From positions 1-7,238 of the forward strand of contig WGCT01000146.1 in the NCBI GenBank assembly GCA_015493625.1: a stretch of 7,238 bases of DNA, written 5' to 3'. Position 1 is the first letter of the stretch, and each line of letters starts with the position of its first letter. Position numbers and translations under genes: made by a program. The notes beneath the pieces were generated by a model. It was not told the DNA's origin. It worked only from the letters and a program-made list of their open reading frames with translations, and did not search any database. Positions 1 through 7,238 of the stretch are shown here, piece after piece. The DNA comes from Draconibacterium sp. Lineage in GTDB: Bacteria > Bacteroidota > Bacteroidia > Bacteroidales > Prolixibacteraceae.

Positions 1-2667
1 GTTGAGGGCGAAGTTTACGCTACTTCGTCGATGATGACTGCCATTGTTTTGTGGGCTATTTTTAAGTAGGAGAATGTTGCCGACGAGCCAAATGCAAACC
101 GGTGGCTTATTTTTATTGCATATATTATTGGCCTTTCAATAGGTGTACACTTATTGAATTTGCTGGCAATTCCGGCAATTGTTTTTGTATATTATTTCAA
201 AAAATACGAGATTACAAAGAAAGGAATTGGCATTGCATTGCTTGCTTCTGTCGCCATTCTTGGCATTGTTATGTACGGCATAATTCCCGGCGTAGTAACC
301 GTTGGCTCGTGGTTCGAACTGCTGTTTGTTAATACTTTCGGACTGCCATTCGACTCGGGATTGATGTTTTATGTTGTTGCTTTAATTGCCGCCATTATTT
401 ATGGAATTTGGTGGACAGCCAAAAAACAAAAGGTAGTTTGGAACACTATTCTTCTCAGTGTAGCAATGATATTAATCGGGTACTCTTCGTTTGCTCTTAT
501 TATTATTCGTTCGGCTGCCAAACCACCGATGGACCAAAACAGCCCAAACAATGCATTTGCACTGTTAAGCTACTTAAACAGAGAACAATATGGAGAACGC
601 CCACTTGCTTACGGACAATATTTCAATTCGCCGCTAAGCACAAAGAAACGTTATATAACAGGTAAAAATATCTATTCTCAAATCGATGGAAAGTACGTTG
701 TTACCCATAAACGTTTTAGCCCCAACTACGATAAAAAGTTTACAACCATTTTCCCTCGAATGTGGAGCTCAATGGACCAAACACACGCTAACGACTATAA
801 AGAGTGGGCAGAAATTAAAGGAACACGTATCAACCATAAAAACGAAAGGGGCGAAATTGAGACAATTGTAAAACCGACTTTTACCGAAAACTTACGATTC
901 TTTTTCCGCTATCAGGTTATTCATATGTATTGGCGCTATTTTATGTGGAACTTTGTCGGGCGCCAGAACGATATTCAGGGGCACGGAAGTGTTTTATACG
1001 GAAACTGGCTGAGCGGGATTAAATTTATAGACGAGGCGCGGCTGGGAAGCCAGGAAAATTTACCTGCAAAACTCGCCAATAACAAAGCACGTAACACATA
1101 CTATTTCTTCCCATTTATTTTAGGACTGCTCGGAATTTTCTATCAATACAAAAAAGGAAACGAAGGGAAAAAAGGACTTTGGATTGTTTTTCTAATGTTT
1201 TTTATGACCGGGTTAGCCATTGTTATTTACCTAAACCAATACCCCCACCAGCCACGCGAAAGAGATTATGCTTATGCCGGTTCGTTTTATGCATTTGCAA
1301 TTTGGATTGGGTTGGGAGTTCTTGCCATTGTTGAGGGGTTAAAACGTTTTTTACCCGAAACAGTTTCGGCAGGAATTGCAGGCCTTATTTCGTTGGCACT
1401 TGTTCCGGGTATTTTAGCTGCCGAGAACTGGGACGACCACGACCGCTCGGAGCGATACACAGCACGCGACTTTGGCGCCGATTACCTGAAAACGTGTAAA
1501 CCAAATGCAATAATTTTTACAAACGGCGACAACGATACTTTCCCACTTTGGTACAATCAGGAGGTTGAAGGAGTAGGCACCGACAAACGAGTCTGCAATT
1601 TAAGCTACCTGCAAACCGACTGGTACATTACCCAAATGAAAGCTCGTGCTTACGATTCGGCACCGGTTCCATTTTCGCTAACACTCGACAAATACCGGAA
1701 CGGAACCCGCGATGCAGTTTACATTATGAACGACCCAAGAATTAAACGTAAATGGATTACTCTTAAAGAAGCAATGAATTTTATTGCCAGCGACAATCCG
1801 GCAACAAAACTCAAACAGGCAAACAATGCAGCTTATCTTCCTAAAAAAATTATAAAATTTAAAGTCGACAAAGAGGCTGTTATTCGTAATAAAGTGGTTC
1901 GCCCCGAAGATTACGATAAAATTGTAGACACAATAACAATCGATTTATCGAACAAAAATATGCTCTCGAAAGACGAATTGATGATTCTCGATTTGTTGGC
2001 AACAAACAACTGGGAACGTCCTGTATACTGGGCAATTACTGTTGGAAGAGATAAGTATATGAATCTGGAAGACTATTTCCAAAACGAAGGGTTTGCATAC
2101 CGGTTTGTTCCTATAAAAACAAAAAGCGACCCACAGCAATTACGTTTTGGCCAAACAGCTACCGACCTGATGTATAACAACCTGATGAATAAATTTAAAT
2201 GGGGAGGAATGAACAATCCGGATGTTTATATGGATGAAAATAACAGACGGATGATGACAAACATCCGCAACAGTTTTAACCGGCTGGCAAACGGATTAAT
2301 TGCTGAAAATAAAAAAGAGAAAGCCGTTGAGGTAATCGACCACTGTTTCGAACTGGTTCCTATGGATTTAATCTCTCCCGAATTCTTCGCAACTCAACTT
2401 GTCGATAGCTATTTTAAAGCCGGCGCTACCGAAAAAGGCAATAAAGTATTAGACAAAATTACCGCAATTTACAACGACGAATTGAGTTACTACCTCTCGT
2501 TGGGAGGAGAATTTACTCATTCCAAAGGCGTTTACGGCGAAATTCAACGTAACCTTTTTTATATGCAACGTGCCGAACGAATTGCCCGAAACAGAGGTAA
2601 CAATGAAATGGCCGATAAAATTATGGCAATGTTTAACGCACAGGTTGCAAAACTTAAAACGAATTAA
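1..2667 (+). CDS. DUF2723 / TMEM260-like protein O-mannosyltransferase family membrane protein; 5' end outside window, interrupted by in-frame TAG
   Basis: The frame runs from base 1 to TAA at 2665-2667 with one interruption, TAG at 67-69. Both sides of the TAG match the same family: EGEVYATSS before it; [13 protein letters not shown] and [15 protein letters not shown] after it. Further family landmarks are [14 protein letters not shown] (about 931-972), [16 protein letters not shown] (about 1249-1296), [18 protein letters not shown] (about 1423-1476) and [16 protein letters not shown] (about 1516-1563). Hydrophobic helices lie near 106-190, 223-297, 358-414, 439-507, 1096-1141, 1174-1233, 1273-1320 and 1345-1415. 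A large soluble C-terminal part follows and ends in a TPR-like helical stretch (about 2257-2520). The family (PF11028, GT117; human member TMEM260) comprises GT-C membrane glycosyltransferases; the acceptor here is unknown. About 150 N-terminal residues, including the DxxEF-like region I recall as conserved, lie outside the window. If the TAG is real, a protein restarting at TTG 154 or ATG 271 would begin inside or after a membrane helix and probably be inactive. purD follows after 2 bases. Confidence 0.88.
67..69 (+). other. In-frame amber codon (TAG) where the family has Trp
   Basis: Codon 23 of the window frame is TAG, between AIFK and ENVADEP. DUF2723 proteins, as I remember them, read K-W-E here, so a single G-to-A change at base 68 (TGG to TAG) explains it. 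The following 865 codons are open and conserved, so the lesion is either very recent, tolerated by readthrough, or a base-call error. There is no frameshift and no other internal stop in the window part of the gene. Confidence 0.85.
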
Positions 2668-2669
2668 AA

Positions 2670-3938
2670 ATGAACATTCTAATTATTGGCTCGGGAGGAA
2701 GAGAACACGCTCTTGGCTGGAAAATAAAACAGAGTAACAAAGTTGAAAAACTATTCTTTGCCCCCGGAAATGCCGGAACTTCTATTATTGGAACAAATAT
2801 TAATTGCAGCGTTTCCGACTTTCAGAAAATAAAAACTATTGTACTCGAAAACAATATCGATTTAATGCTGGTTGGCCCCGAAGTACCGTTGGTTGAAGGA
2901 CTGAGCAACTTCTTTGCTGCCGACCCCGAGCTAAAATCGGTGGGTGTTGTTGGACCTAAAAAAGAGGGAGCTCAATTAGAAGGAAGTAAAGATTTTGCCA
3001 AAGATTTTATGGTGCGAAATAATATTCCCACTGCAAAATATTTAACGGTTACCAACCAAAATATCGACGAGGGAATTGCATTTCTGAAAACAATGAATGC
3101 ACCCTATGTTTTAAAAGCCGACGGACTGGCAGCCGGGAAAGGTGTATTAATTATCGATTCGTTGGAGGAGACCGAAAAGTCGTTAAAAACAATGCTCGCC
3201 GGACAGTTTGGCGATGCCAGCAGCAAAGTGGTAATCGAAGAATTTTTGAGTGGCGTTGAAGTTTCGGTTTTTGTTTTAACCGACGGGAACAGTTATAAAA
3301 TTTTACCCGAAGCAAAAGACTATAAACGAATAGGAGAGGGCGACACAGGACTCAATACCGGTGGAATGGGAGCAATCTCGCCGGTACCTTTTGCCAACAC
3401 AGAATTTATGAAAAAAGTTGAAACCCAGATTATTCAACCCACAATTGCAGGATTGCAAAAAGAGAATATAGATTACAAAGGATTTATTTTCCTGGGGCTG
3501 ATAAACGTTAACAATAATCCGTTTGTAATTGAATACAACGTTAGAATGGGCGACCCCGAAACTGAAGCAGTTATGTTGCGCATAAAATCCGATTTTGTTG
3601 AATTGCTTGAAGGTGCTGCAAACGGAACATTAAACGAAAAAACAGTAGAATTCGACAATCGTACCGCCGTAACTGTTATGTTGGTTTCGGGCGGTTATCC
3701 CGAAAGTTACGAAAAAGGAAAAGTAATTTCGGGAACGGAAAATGTTACCGACAGCATTGTTTTTCATGCCGGAACAAAAACCAACGGCGAGAATGTAATT
3801 ACTTCGGGAGGCCGTGTAATCTCGGTTAGTTCGTACGGGGAAAGTATTGCTGAAGCTCTGGAAATATCGTATAAAAATGCTGAAAAAATTCAATTCGATA
3901 AAAAATATTACCGTAAAGATTTAGGTTTCGACTTATAA
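2670..3938 (+). CDS. purD: Phosphoribosylamine--glycine ligase (GAR synthetase)
   Basis: This cytoplasmic ATP-grasp enzyme joins 5-phosphoribosylamine and glycine with ATP to make glycinamide ribonucleotide, the second step of de novo purine synthesis. All 422 residues are present, the usual length for a monofunctional bacterial PurD. The N-domain opens with [16 protein letters not shown] (3-18), followed by FAPGNAGT (30-37) and [11 protein letters not shown] (68-78). The ATP-grasp part has [15 protein letters not shown] (147-161), [12 protein letters not shown] (190-201), [20 protein letters not shown] (213-232) and the family signature RMGDPETE (292-299), with acidic metal-binding residues. 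A C-terminal domain follows. The ATG lies 2 bases after the DUF2723 stop and has only A-rich sequence before it, so it is probably co-transcribed with its neighbours. No purine-type riboswitch is visible upstream. It is not fused to purM or purN. Confidence 0.98.
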   Translation: MNILIIGSGGREHALGWKIKQSNKVEKLFFAPGNAGTSIIGTNINCSVSDFQKIKTIVLENNIDLMLVGPEVPLVEGLSNFFAADPELKSVGVVGPKKEGAQLEGSKDFAKDFMVRNNIPTAKYLTVTNQNIDEGIAFLKTMNAPYVLKADGLAAGKGVLIIDSLEETEKSLKTMLAGQFGDASSKVVIEEFLSGVEVSVFVLTDGNSYKILPEAKDYKRIGEGDTGLNTGGMGAISPVPFANTEFMKKVETQIIQPTIAGLQKENIDYKGFIFLGLINVNNNPFVIEYNVRMGDPETEAVMLRIKSDFVELLEGAANGTLNEKTVEFDNRTAVTVMLVSGGYPESYEKGKVISGTENVTDSIVFHAGTKTNGENVITSGGRVISVSSYGESIAEALEISYKNAEKIQFDKKYYRKDLGFDL

Positions 3939-3941
3939 AAA

Positions 3942-4937
3942 ATGATATTAAAACAGCTAAAATCGAACAGGCAGGTTAATCTTTTGATTTTCCCCGTAAT
4001 TGCGTTGCTGTTTTGGTTGAACGATTTGCTGCATCCCTTTTCGTACCAATTTCTTCCGGGCGACGGCAACACGGTACTGTTTGCTTTTATTAACCGCATT
4101 ACAAGCGAACACGCTTTTATAAGAGTTGCCCTTTCGCTGGTTCTTATTCTTTTTATGGCAATTGCTATTCAGGCAATTAACAACCGTTATTCATTTATCT
4201 ATATTCGCTCGAAATTGCCTGCAACACTGTTTATTATAATTGTTAGCGGATTACCCCTTCTTCACACATTGCTCCCTGTATTTCCGGCCACTTTATTTAT
4301 GCTTTTTGCTCTATATAATTTGTTTGGCATTTTTGAAGAAACAAAACCATATAGTCCCATTTTAAATACCGGTATATTTTTAGGTATTGCAACACTTTTT
4401 TATCTGAATCTAATTTTTTTACTACCGGCATTTATTATCAGTATTGCCATTTTAAGCCACGAAAGCAACTGGCGAAATTATGCAATTCTCTTTATCGGAT
4501 TTTTTTTACCGCTAATTTTTACGTTTAGTTTTGCATTTATAACCAACGAAACCGGCGAAATTGTTTCGGCCATTGTAAAAAGTTTTACTACACCTATCAT
4601 CCGTTTCTATTTTGCCCTGCCAATGGTTATTTTTTTCGCATTTTTAACTTTGCTTACATTTGCCGGCAGCATAAAAATAGCCCTGCAATACGACTCGAAA
4701 AAAGTAAGTACCCGAAAATATTTTACCATTTTTTTTATTCTTTTTATCTCTTCGCTTCTCGCTCTCGTACTGGTTCCCGGAGCATCGCTCGAAATGTTGA
4801 TTATTACTGCTGTTCCTGTAACTTATTTAATATCAAATCTTTTTGTTTTTATGAAAAGTAAATTCTGGAGCGAATTTCTTTTTATCGTATTACTTGCTGC
4901 CGTGATTTTTATGCAAATTGCCGAAAAATTTATTTAA
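3942..4937 (+). CDS. DUF6427-like polytopic inner-membrane protein
   Basis: This 331-residue protein is mostly hydrophobic, with about nine or ten predicted helices near residues 13-29, 57-77, 92-111, 114-131, 142-170, 179-200, 223-246, 260-279, 282-303 and 308-326. It has no cleavable signal peptide and no catalytic motif I can recognise. The short basic N-terminus (MILKQLKSNR) running straight into a first helix resembles the Bacteroidota DUF6427 family, which I recall near purD in other members of the phylum; that assignment rests on memory of family and context. The function is unknown. A channel, flippase or assembly factor would all fit and none is supported. It starts 3 bases after the purD stop, so it very likely belongs to the same transcript. 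Its 3' end carries the likely tsaB promoter. Confidence 0.72.
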   Translation: MILKQLKSNRQVNLLIFPVIALLFWLNDLLHPFSYQFLPGDGNTVLFAFINRITSEHAFIRVALSLVLILFMAIAIQAINNRYSFIYIRSKLPATLFIIIVSGLPLLHTLLPVFPATLFMLFALYNLFGIFEETKPYSPILNTGIFLGIATLFYLNLIFLLPAFIISIAILSHESNWRNYAILFIGFFLPLIFTFSFAFITNETGEIVSAIVKSFTTPIIRFYFALPMVIFFAFLTLLTFAGSIKIALQYDSKKVSTRKYFTIFFILFISSLLALVLVPGASLEMLIITAVPVTYLISNLFVFMKSKFWSEFLFIVLLAAVIFMQIAEKFI

Positions 4938-4946
4938 CTAAATTTG
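4918..4946 (+). promoter_or_regulatory. Predicted Bacteroidota housekeeping promoter for tsaB
   Basis: TTG at 4918-4920 and TAAATTTG at 4939-4946 are separated by 18 bases. This fits the Bacteroidota sigma consensus (-33 TTG or TTTG, then -7 TAnnTTTG, spacer about 17-23). Transcription would begin around 4950-4955, giving a leader of about 20-25 bases before the tsaB ATG at 4976. The -33 element lies inside the last codons of the upstream membrane-protein gene. No start site has been measured, and such motifs also occur by chance in AT-rich DNA. Confidence 0.6.
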
Positions 4947-4975
4947 CCACTAAACAAATATTAAAAACCTGCAAA

Positions 4976-5665
4976 ATGGCTACAATTTTAAATATCGAAA
5001 CATCAACCGAAGTGTGCTCGGTTACCATCGCAAAAGAGGGCGAGCTTCTGTTTAAAAAAGAGTCGCAAGAGGGGTTAAATCATTCCAAGCTGTTAACCGT
5101 TTTTATCGAAAATCTTTTTACTGAGAACAGCTTTCAACTCAACCATCTCGACGCAGTGGCAGTGAGTAAAGGTCCCGGTTCGTACACCGGTTTACGAATT
5201 GGCGTTTCGGTTGCAAAAGGCCTCTGTTATGGCCTCGATATTCCGCTTATTGCCGTTAATTCGTTAGAAATACTTGGCGTTTCGGCAGCAGAAAATTCAT
5301 CAGAAAAAATGCTCTTTTGCCCAATGATTGATGCCCGCCGAATGGAAGTTTATACTGCACTTTACAACCACAAAGGAGAAGAGATAGAACCGGTTTCGGC
5401 CGAGATAATAGACCCTGCATTTCACGCAAAATATTTAGCAAAAGATAAAATTCTCTTTTTTGGAAACGGTGCAGAAAAATGCAAAACACAAATAAACCAC
5501 CCAAATGCAGTTTTTGGAGAACCACAAAAAACTTCGGCACAGTTTATGCAAAAACTTACCGAAAAAAAGTACAACAAAAAGGAGTTCGAAGACGTTGCAT
5601 ATTTCGAACCGTTCTACTTAAAAAACTTTGTGGCTACCATTCCAAAAAACAAACTATTAAAATGA
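4976..5665 (+). CDS. tsaB: tRNA threonylcarbamoyladenosine biosynthesis protein TsaB
   Basis: TsaB is the non-catalytic ASKHA-fold partner of TsaD. With TsaE and TsaC/TsaC2 it installs t6A at position 37 of ANN-decoding tRNAs in the cytoplasm. The 229-residue protein has the usual family length. The N-terminal strand-turn is ILNIETSTEVCSVTIA (4-19), the helix after it contains GLNHSKLL (33-40), and the diagnostic segment VSKGPGSYTGLRIGVSVAKG lies at 63-82, followed by AVNSLEIL (93-100) and MIDARRMEVYTALY (117-130). No complete TsaD metal-binding histidine motif is present, as expected of TsaB rather than TsaD. It starts 38 bases after the upstream gene behind a likely promoter, and its TGA overlaps the next gene's ATG (ATGA at 5662-5665), suggesting translational coupling. 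Older annotations call it YeaZ. Confidence 0.96.
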   Translation: MATILNIETSTEVCSVTIAKEGELLFKKESQEGLNHSKLLTVFIENLFTENSFQLNHLDAVAVSKGPGSYTGLRIGVSVAKGLCYGLDIPLIAVNSLEILGVSAAENSSEKMLFCPMIDARRMEVYTALYNHKGEEIEPVSAEIIDPAFHAKYLAKDKILFFGNGAEKCKTQINHPNAVFGEPQKTSAQFMQKLTEKKYNKKEFEDVAYFEPFYLKNFVATIPKNKLLK

Positions 5666-6393
5666 CAAAAACAGTACTCATCTTTCTATCGGTTTTTTTA
5701 TTTCTGCAAGCAGTTTCGGCAAAAGAGAAAAAAATTCGTTTTAGCCTGAAATATGGTTTTATAAAAGGAGGCGAAGCAGAAATAATAATTATTGATACAA
5801 CCTTCAACGGGAAAGATGCGATTAGTTACTGTTTTAAAGGGAGAACCACAGGGTTAACCAATGCAATTTATGGCGTAAACGACACATATACAACCATTGT
5901 CGATGCAAAAACCAACCTGCCCCTAAAAGCCATTCGCGATATAAAAGAGAACAATTACAGGTGGTACAACGAAACCTATTTTTACCACGATATAGATTCG
6001 TTGAAAAGCAAAAGAACAGGATGGCGAAAAATGCCCGATAATATGGTCGATATTATTTCATCGTTTTTCTATTTTGTAAATGTGTATAATATGGACGAGA
6101 TGAAAGAGAACGAAATAAAAGTCCTCACCTCATTTCATGCCGATAAAATAGATACCATTGCAATAAAGTACCTCGGTACCGAAAGAATTAATACAGATCT
6201 TGGGAAAACCGATACATATGTTCTTGTCCCTTCGGTAGATAAAGGAAAACTTTTAATGAGCTCCGACGGACTTCGCTTCTACATTTCGAAAGAACTTGAG
6301 ATACCGGTAATGCTCGAATTCGACCTGAAAATTGGGGCACTGCGAGCCGTTTTAAAAAGCTATAAAATTGATGGCGTAGAACAGGTTAAGTAA
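5662..6393 (+). CDS. Secreted DUF3108 domain-containing protein
   Basis: The frame is open from 5479, but I place the start at ATG 5662. There the product begins with a typical signal peptide (MTKTVLIFLSVFLFLQAVSA, likely cut after residue 20) and the ATG overlaps the tsaB stop; the upstream extension is just tsaB read in another frame. The full product is 243 residues and the mature part about 223. The mature region starts with KIRFSLKYGFIKGGEAEIII (24-43), then has YGVNDTYTTIVDAKTNLP (70-87) and FYISKELEIP near the C-terminus, the strand-rich pattern of DUF3108 (PF11306). These are periplasmic or envelope proteins of unknown role. There is no lipobox cysteine after the signal peptide, so it is probably soluble in the periplasm. 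It likely shares a transcript with tsaB. The functional link to tsaB is unclear and may be only positional. Confidence 0.87.
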   Translation: MTKTVLIFLSVFLFLQAVSAKEKKIRFSLKYGFIKGGEAEIIIIDTTFNGKDAISYCFKGRTTGLTNAIYGVNDTYTTIVDAKTNLPLKAIRDIKENNYRWYNETYFYHDIDSLKSKRTGWRKMPDNMVDIISSFFYFVNVYNMDEMKENEIKVLTSFHADKIDTIAIKYLGTERINTDLGKTDTYVLVPSVDKGKLLMSSDGLRFYISKELEIPVMLEFDLKIGALRAVLKSYKIDGVEQVK

Positions 6394-6443
6394 TATATTT
6401 CAGTAAAATATTCCTTAATATCTTAATATTTACTCGATTTAAT

Positions 6444-6451
6444 TATTTTTG
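6444..6451 (+). promoter_or_regulatory. Predicted -7 promoter box for efp
   Basis: TATTTTTG at 6444-6451 matches the Bacteroidota -7 consensus TAnnTTTG. Transcription would start near 6455-6460, about 20-25 bases before the efp ATG. No clear TTG -33 element sits at the expected distance; only AT-rich sequence (around 6421-6424) is there, so this is weaker than the tsaB promoter. It lies in the only gap of note between DUF3108 and efp (6394-6479), which suits a separately expressed efp. Confidence 0.5.
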
Positions 6452-6479
6452 CAGCAAATAATTAAGAAAAAAAGAATTC

Positions 6480-7049
6480 ATGGCTTCAACATCAGATTTT
6501 AAAAATGGAATGTGTTTTATGTTTAAAGGAGAAATTTATACGATTAAAAGTTTCCTTCATGTAAAACCGGGTAAAGGCCCCGCATTTGTTCGCACAAAAC
6601 TTAGAAACGTAAAAACAGGTCGTATAATTGAGAATACTTTTAACTCGGGAGTTAAAGTTGATGAAGTTCGTGTTGAGCGTCGTTCATATCAGTTCCTCTA
6701 TAAAGACGATATGGGATTAAATGTAATGAACACAACAACTTACGAGCAGATATCTATCCCAGAAGAGATGATAGAAAATGCCGATTTAATGAAAGAGGGG
6801 CAAATTATCGAAATTAATTTTCATGCCGAAGAAGAGCTTCCTCTAACAGCCGAAATGCCCGATAAAGTTGAATTGCAAGTAACCGATACCATTCAGGGAG
6901 AAAAAGGAAATACAGCAAGTTCAACCGCGCTTAAACCGGCAACCGTTGAAACAGGAGCCGAAATAATGGTTCCTATGTTTATTAACGAAGGAGATATTAT
7001 TAAGGTTGACACCAAAGACAGGTCGTATAGCGAGCGGGTAAAAAAATAA
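6480..7049 (+). CDS. efp: Translation elongation factor P
   Basis: EF-P binds between the ribosomal P and E sites and relieves stalling at consecutive prolines. The 189-residue length is normal. Domain I (about 1-65) has FKNGMCFMFKGEIYTI (7-22) and the tip loop HVKPGKGPAFVRTKLRNV (27-44). Lys32 in PGKG corresponds to E. coli Lys34, the residue modified there. Domain II contains RRSYQFLYKDD and the MNTTTYEQI segment, and domain III carries the family signature region KGNTASSTALKPATVETGA followed by VPMFINEGDIIKVDT. The lysine-type loop argues against the EarP/rhamnose-arginine type; which modification is used, if any, cannot be told here because no epmA, epmB or ymfI homologue is in the window. 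The ATG is preceded by an A-rich leader without a clear Shine-Dalgarno, and the gene ends at a strong terminator. Confidence 0.98.
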   Translation: MASTSDFKNGMCFMFKGEIYTIKSFLHVKPGKGPAFVRTKLRNVKTGRIIENTFNSGVKVDEVRVERRSYQFLYKDDMGLNVMNTTTYEQISIPEEMIENADLMKEGQIIEINFHAEEELPLTAEMPDKVELQVTDTIQGEKGNTASSTALKPATVETGAEIMVPMFINEGDIIKVDTKDRSYSERVKK

Positions 7050-7072
7050 TTTAAATATCGATTTATCATTAA

Positions 7073-7104
7073 ATCCGAACTAAATTAGTTCGGATATTTT
7101 TTTT
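7073..7104 (+). terminator. Rho-independent terminator of efp, embedded in the convergent gene's 3' end
   Basis: A perfect 10-bp stem (7073-7082 pairing with 7086-7095) encloses a 3-base loop (7083-7085) and is followed by A then eight T (7097-7104). It begins 23 bases after the efp stop. Read from the - strand, the hairpin is followed only by a short T stretch, so termination of the convergent gene there should be weaker. Confidence 0.88.
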
Positions 7105-7238
7105 GCTTCATCAGTTGTATTTTGTGCATCATCAATCCACATTTTAAACAATTGATAACCGAGAGCAAGAACTACTGCACCAATAAACAGCCCAATAATT
7201 CCCATCAACATCATTCCTCCAATTGCTCCAATTAATAT
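7080..7238 (-). CDS. AI-2E family transporter, C-terminal fragment (start beyond window)
   Basis: On the - strand an open frame enters at the right edge and ends at TAG (7082-7080), giving the last 52 residues of a protein. It begins with a glycine-rich hydrophobic helix (ILIGAIGGMMLMGIIGLFIG then AVVLALGYQLF), followed by a short polar tail ending in AKKISELI. The GGMxLMGIIGLFIGA pattern is the conserved last membrane segment of AI-2E/PerM-type transporters (PF01594). These are 8-helix-type inner-membrane proteins of about 350 residues, associated with export of autoinducer-2 or ions in the few studied cases; the substrate here is unknown. The gene converges on efp with 30 bases between stop codons, and its final codons form the efp terminator hairpin. 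The family call rests on this C-terminal segment only. Confidence 0.8.
   Translation of the reverse strand: MLIGAIGGMMLMGIIGLFIGAVVLALGYQLFKMWIDDAQNTTDEAKKISELI

Noticed and set aside
67..69. TAG read as glutamine (phage-type code 15) or pyrrolysine
   Set aside because: The neighbouring genes are ordinary chromosomal housekeeping genes, the convergent gene uses TAG as a normal stop, and the family residue is Trp, one base from TAG; mutation or error is simpler.
154..2667. TTG at 154 as the true start of the DUF2723 protein
   Set aside because: Family similarity continues unbroken upstream to base 1, and the TTG would cut through a membrane helix. There is no good ribosome-binding signal; it could at most be a restart after the TAG.
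5256..5540. Antisense open frame within tsaB, and similar - strand frames at 1945-2139, 3473-3658, 3630-3893 and 3908-4099
   Set aside because: They lie opposite well-supported genes, have no recognisable domain and no leader signals, and look like chance open frames.
5479..5661. N-terminal 61-residue extension of the DUF3108 protein
   Set aside because: It is tsaB read in another frame. The signal peptide begins at ATG 5662, which also overlaps the tsaB stop.
6392..6412. Possible terminator hairpin after the DUF3108 stop (AATATATTT / AAAATATT)
   Set aside because: The stem is entirely A-T with a bulge and no T-run follows, so it is not a convincing intrinsic terminator in such AT-rich DNA.
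1..7238. Defence system, mobile element, CRISPR array, tRNA/rRNA or riboswitch
   Set aside because: Reading both strands gave no repeats, transposase or nuclease motifs, cloverleaf or structured leader. The gaps longer than 30 bases (4938-4975, 6394-6479) hold only AT-rich promoter-like sequence.

Overview
The window is a compact stretch of housekeeping and membrane-protein genes from a member of the Bacteroidota, probably class Bacteroidia (a Marinilabiliales/Prolixibacteraceae-like lineage is my guess, not shown). The signs are low G+C, genes a few bases apart with A-rich leaders instead of Shine-Dalgarno sequences, two matches to the Bacteroidota promoter box TAnnTTTG, and protein families (DUF2723, DUF6427) typical of this phylum.

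Layout: six genes lie on the + strand and one enters from the right on the - strand. Bases 1-2667 are the 3' portion of a DUF2723/TMEM260-like glycosyltransferase (GT-C fold) gene whose beginning lies off the window. Its frame is broken by an in-frame TAG at 67-69, where the family normally has Trp. Two bases later comes purD (2670-3938, purine synthesis), and three bases after that a polytopic DUF6427-type membrane protein (3942-4937). A 38-base gap with a good promoter match precedes tsaB (4976-5665, tRNA t6A modification). tsaB overlaps the next gene, a secreted DUF3108 protein (5662-6393), by ATGA. An 86-base AT-rich gap with another TAnnTTTG box leads to efp (6480-7049, elongation factor P). 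efp ends at a hairpin-plus-T-run terminator that is also the last coding bases of a convergent AI-2E-family transporter gene (7080-7238, - strand, 3' end only).

How the genes fit together: DUF2723-purD-DUF6427 look like one transcription unit, tsaB-DUF3108 a second (possibly also read from the first), and efp a third. tsaB and efp both serve translation, purD serves nucleotide supply, and the rest are envelope proteins. I see no mobile element, RNA gene, CRISPR array or defence system, and no convincing new multi-gene system. The most notable signal is the single amber codon in an otherwise intact gene, followed by the shared terminator/coding sequence at the right end.
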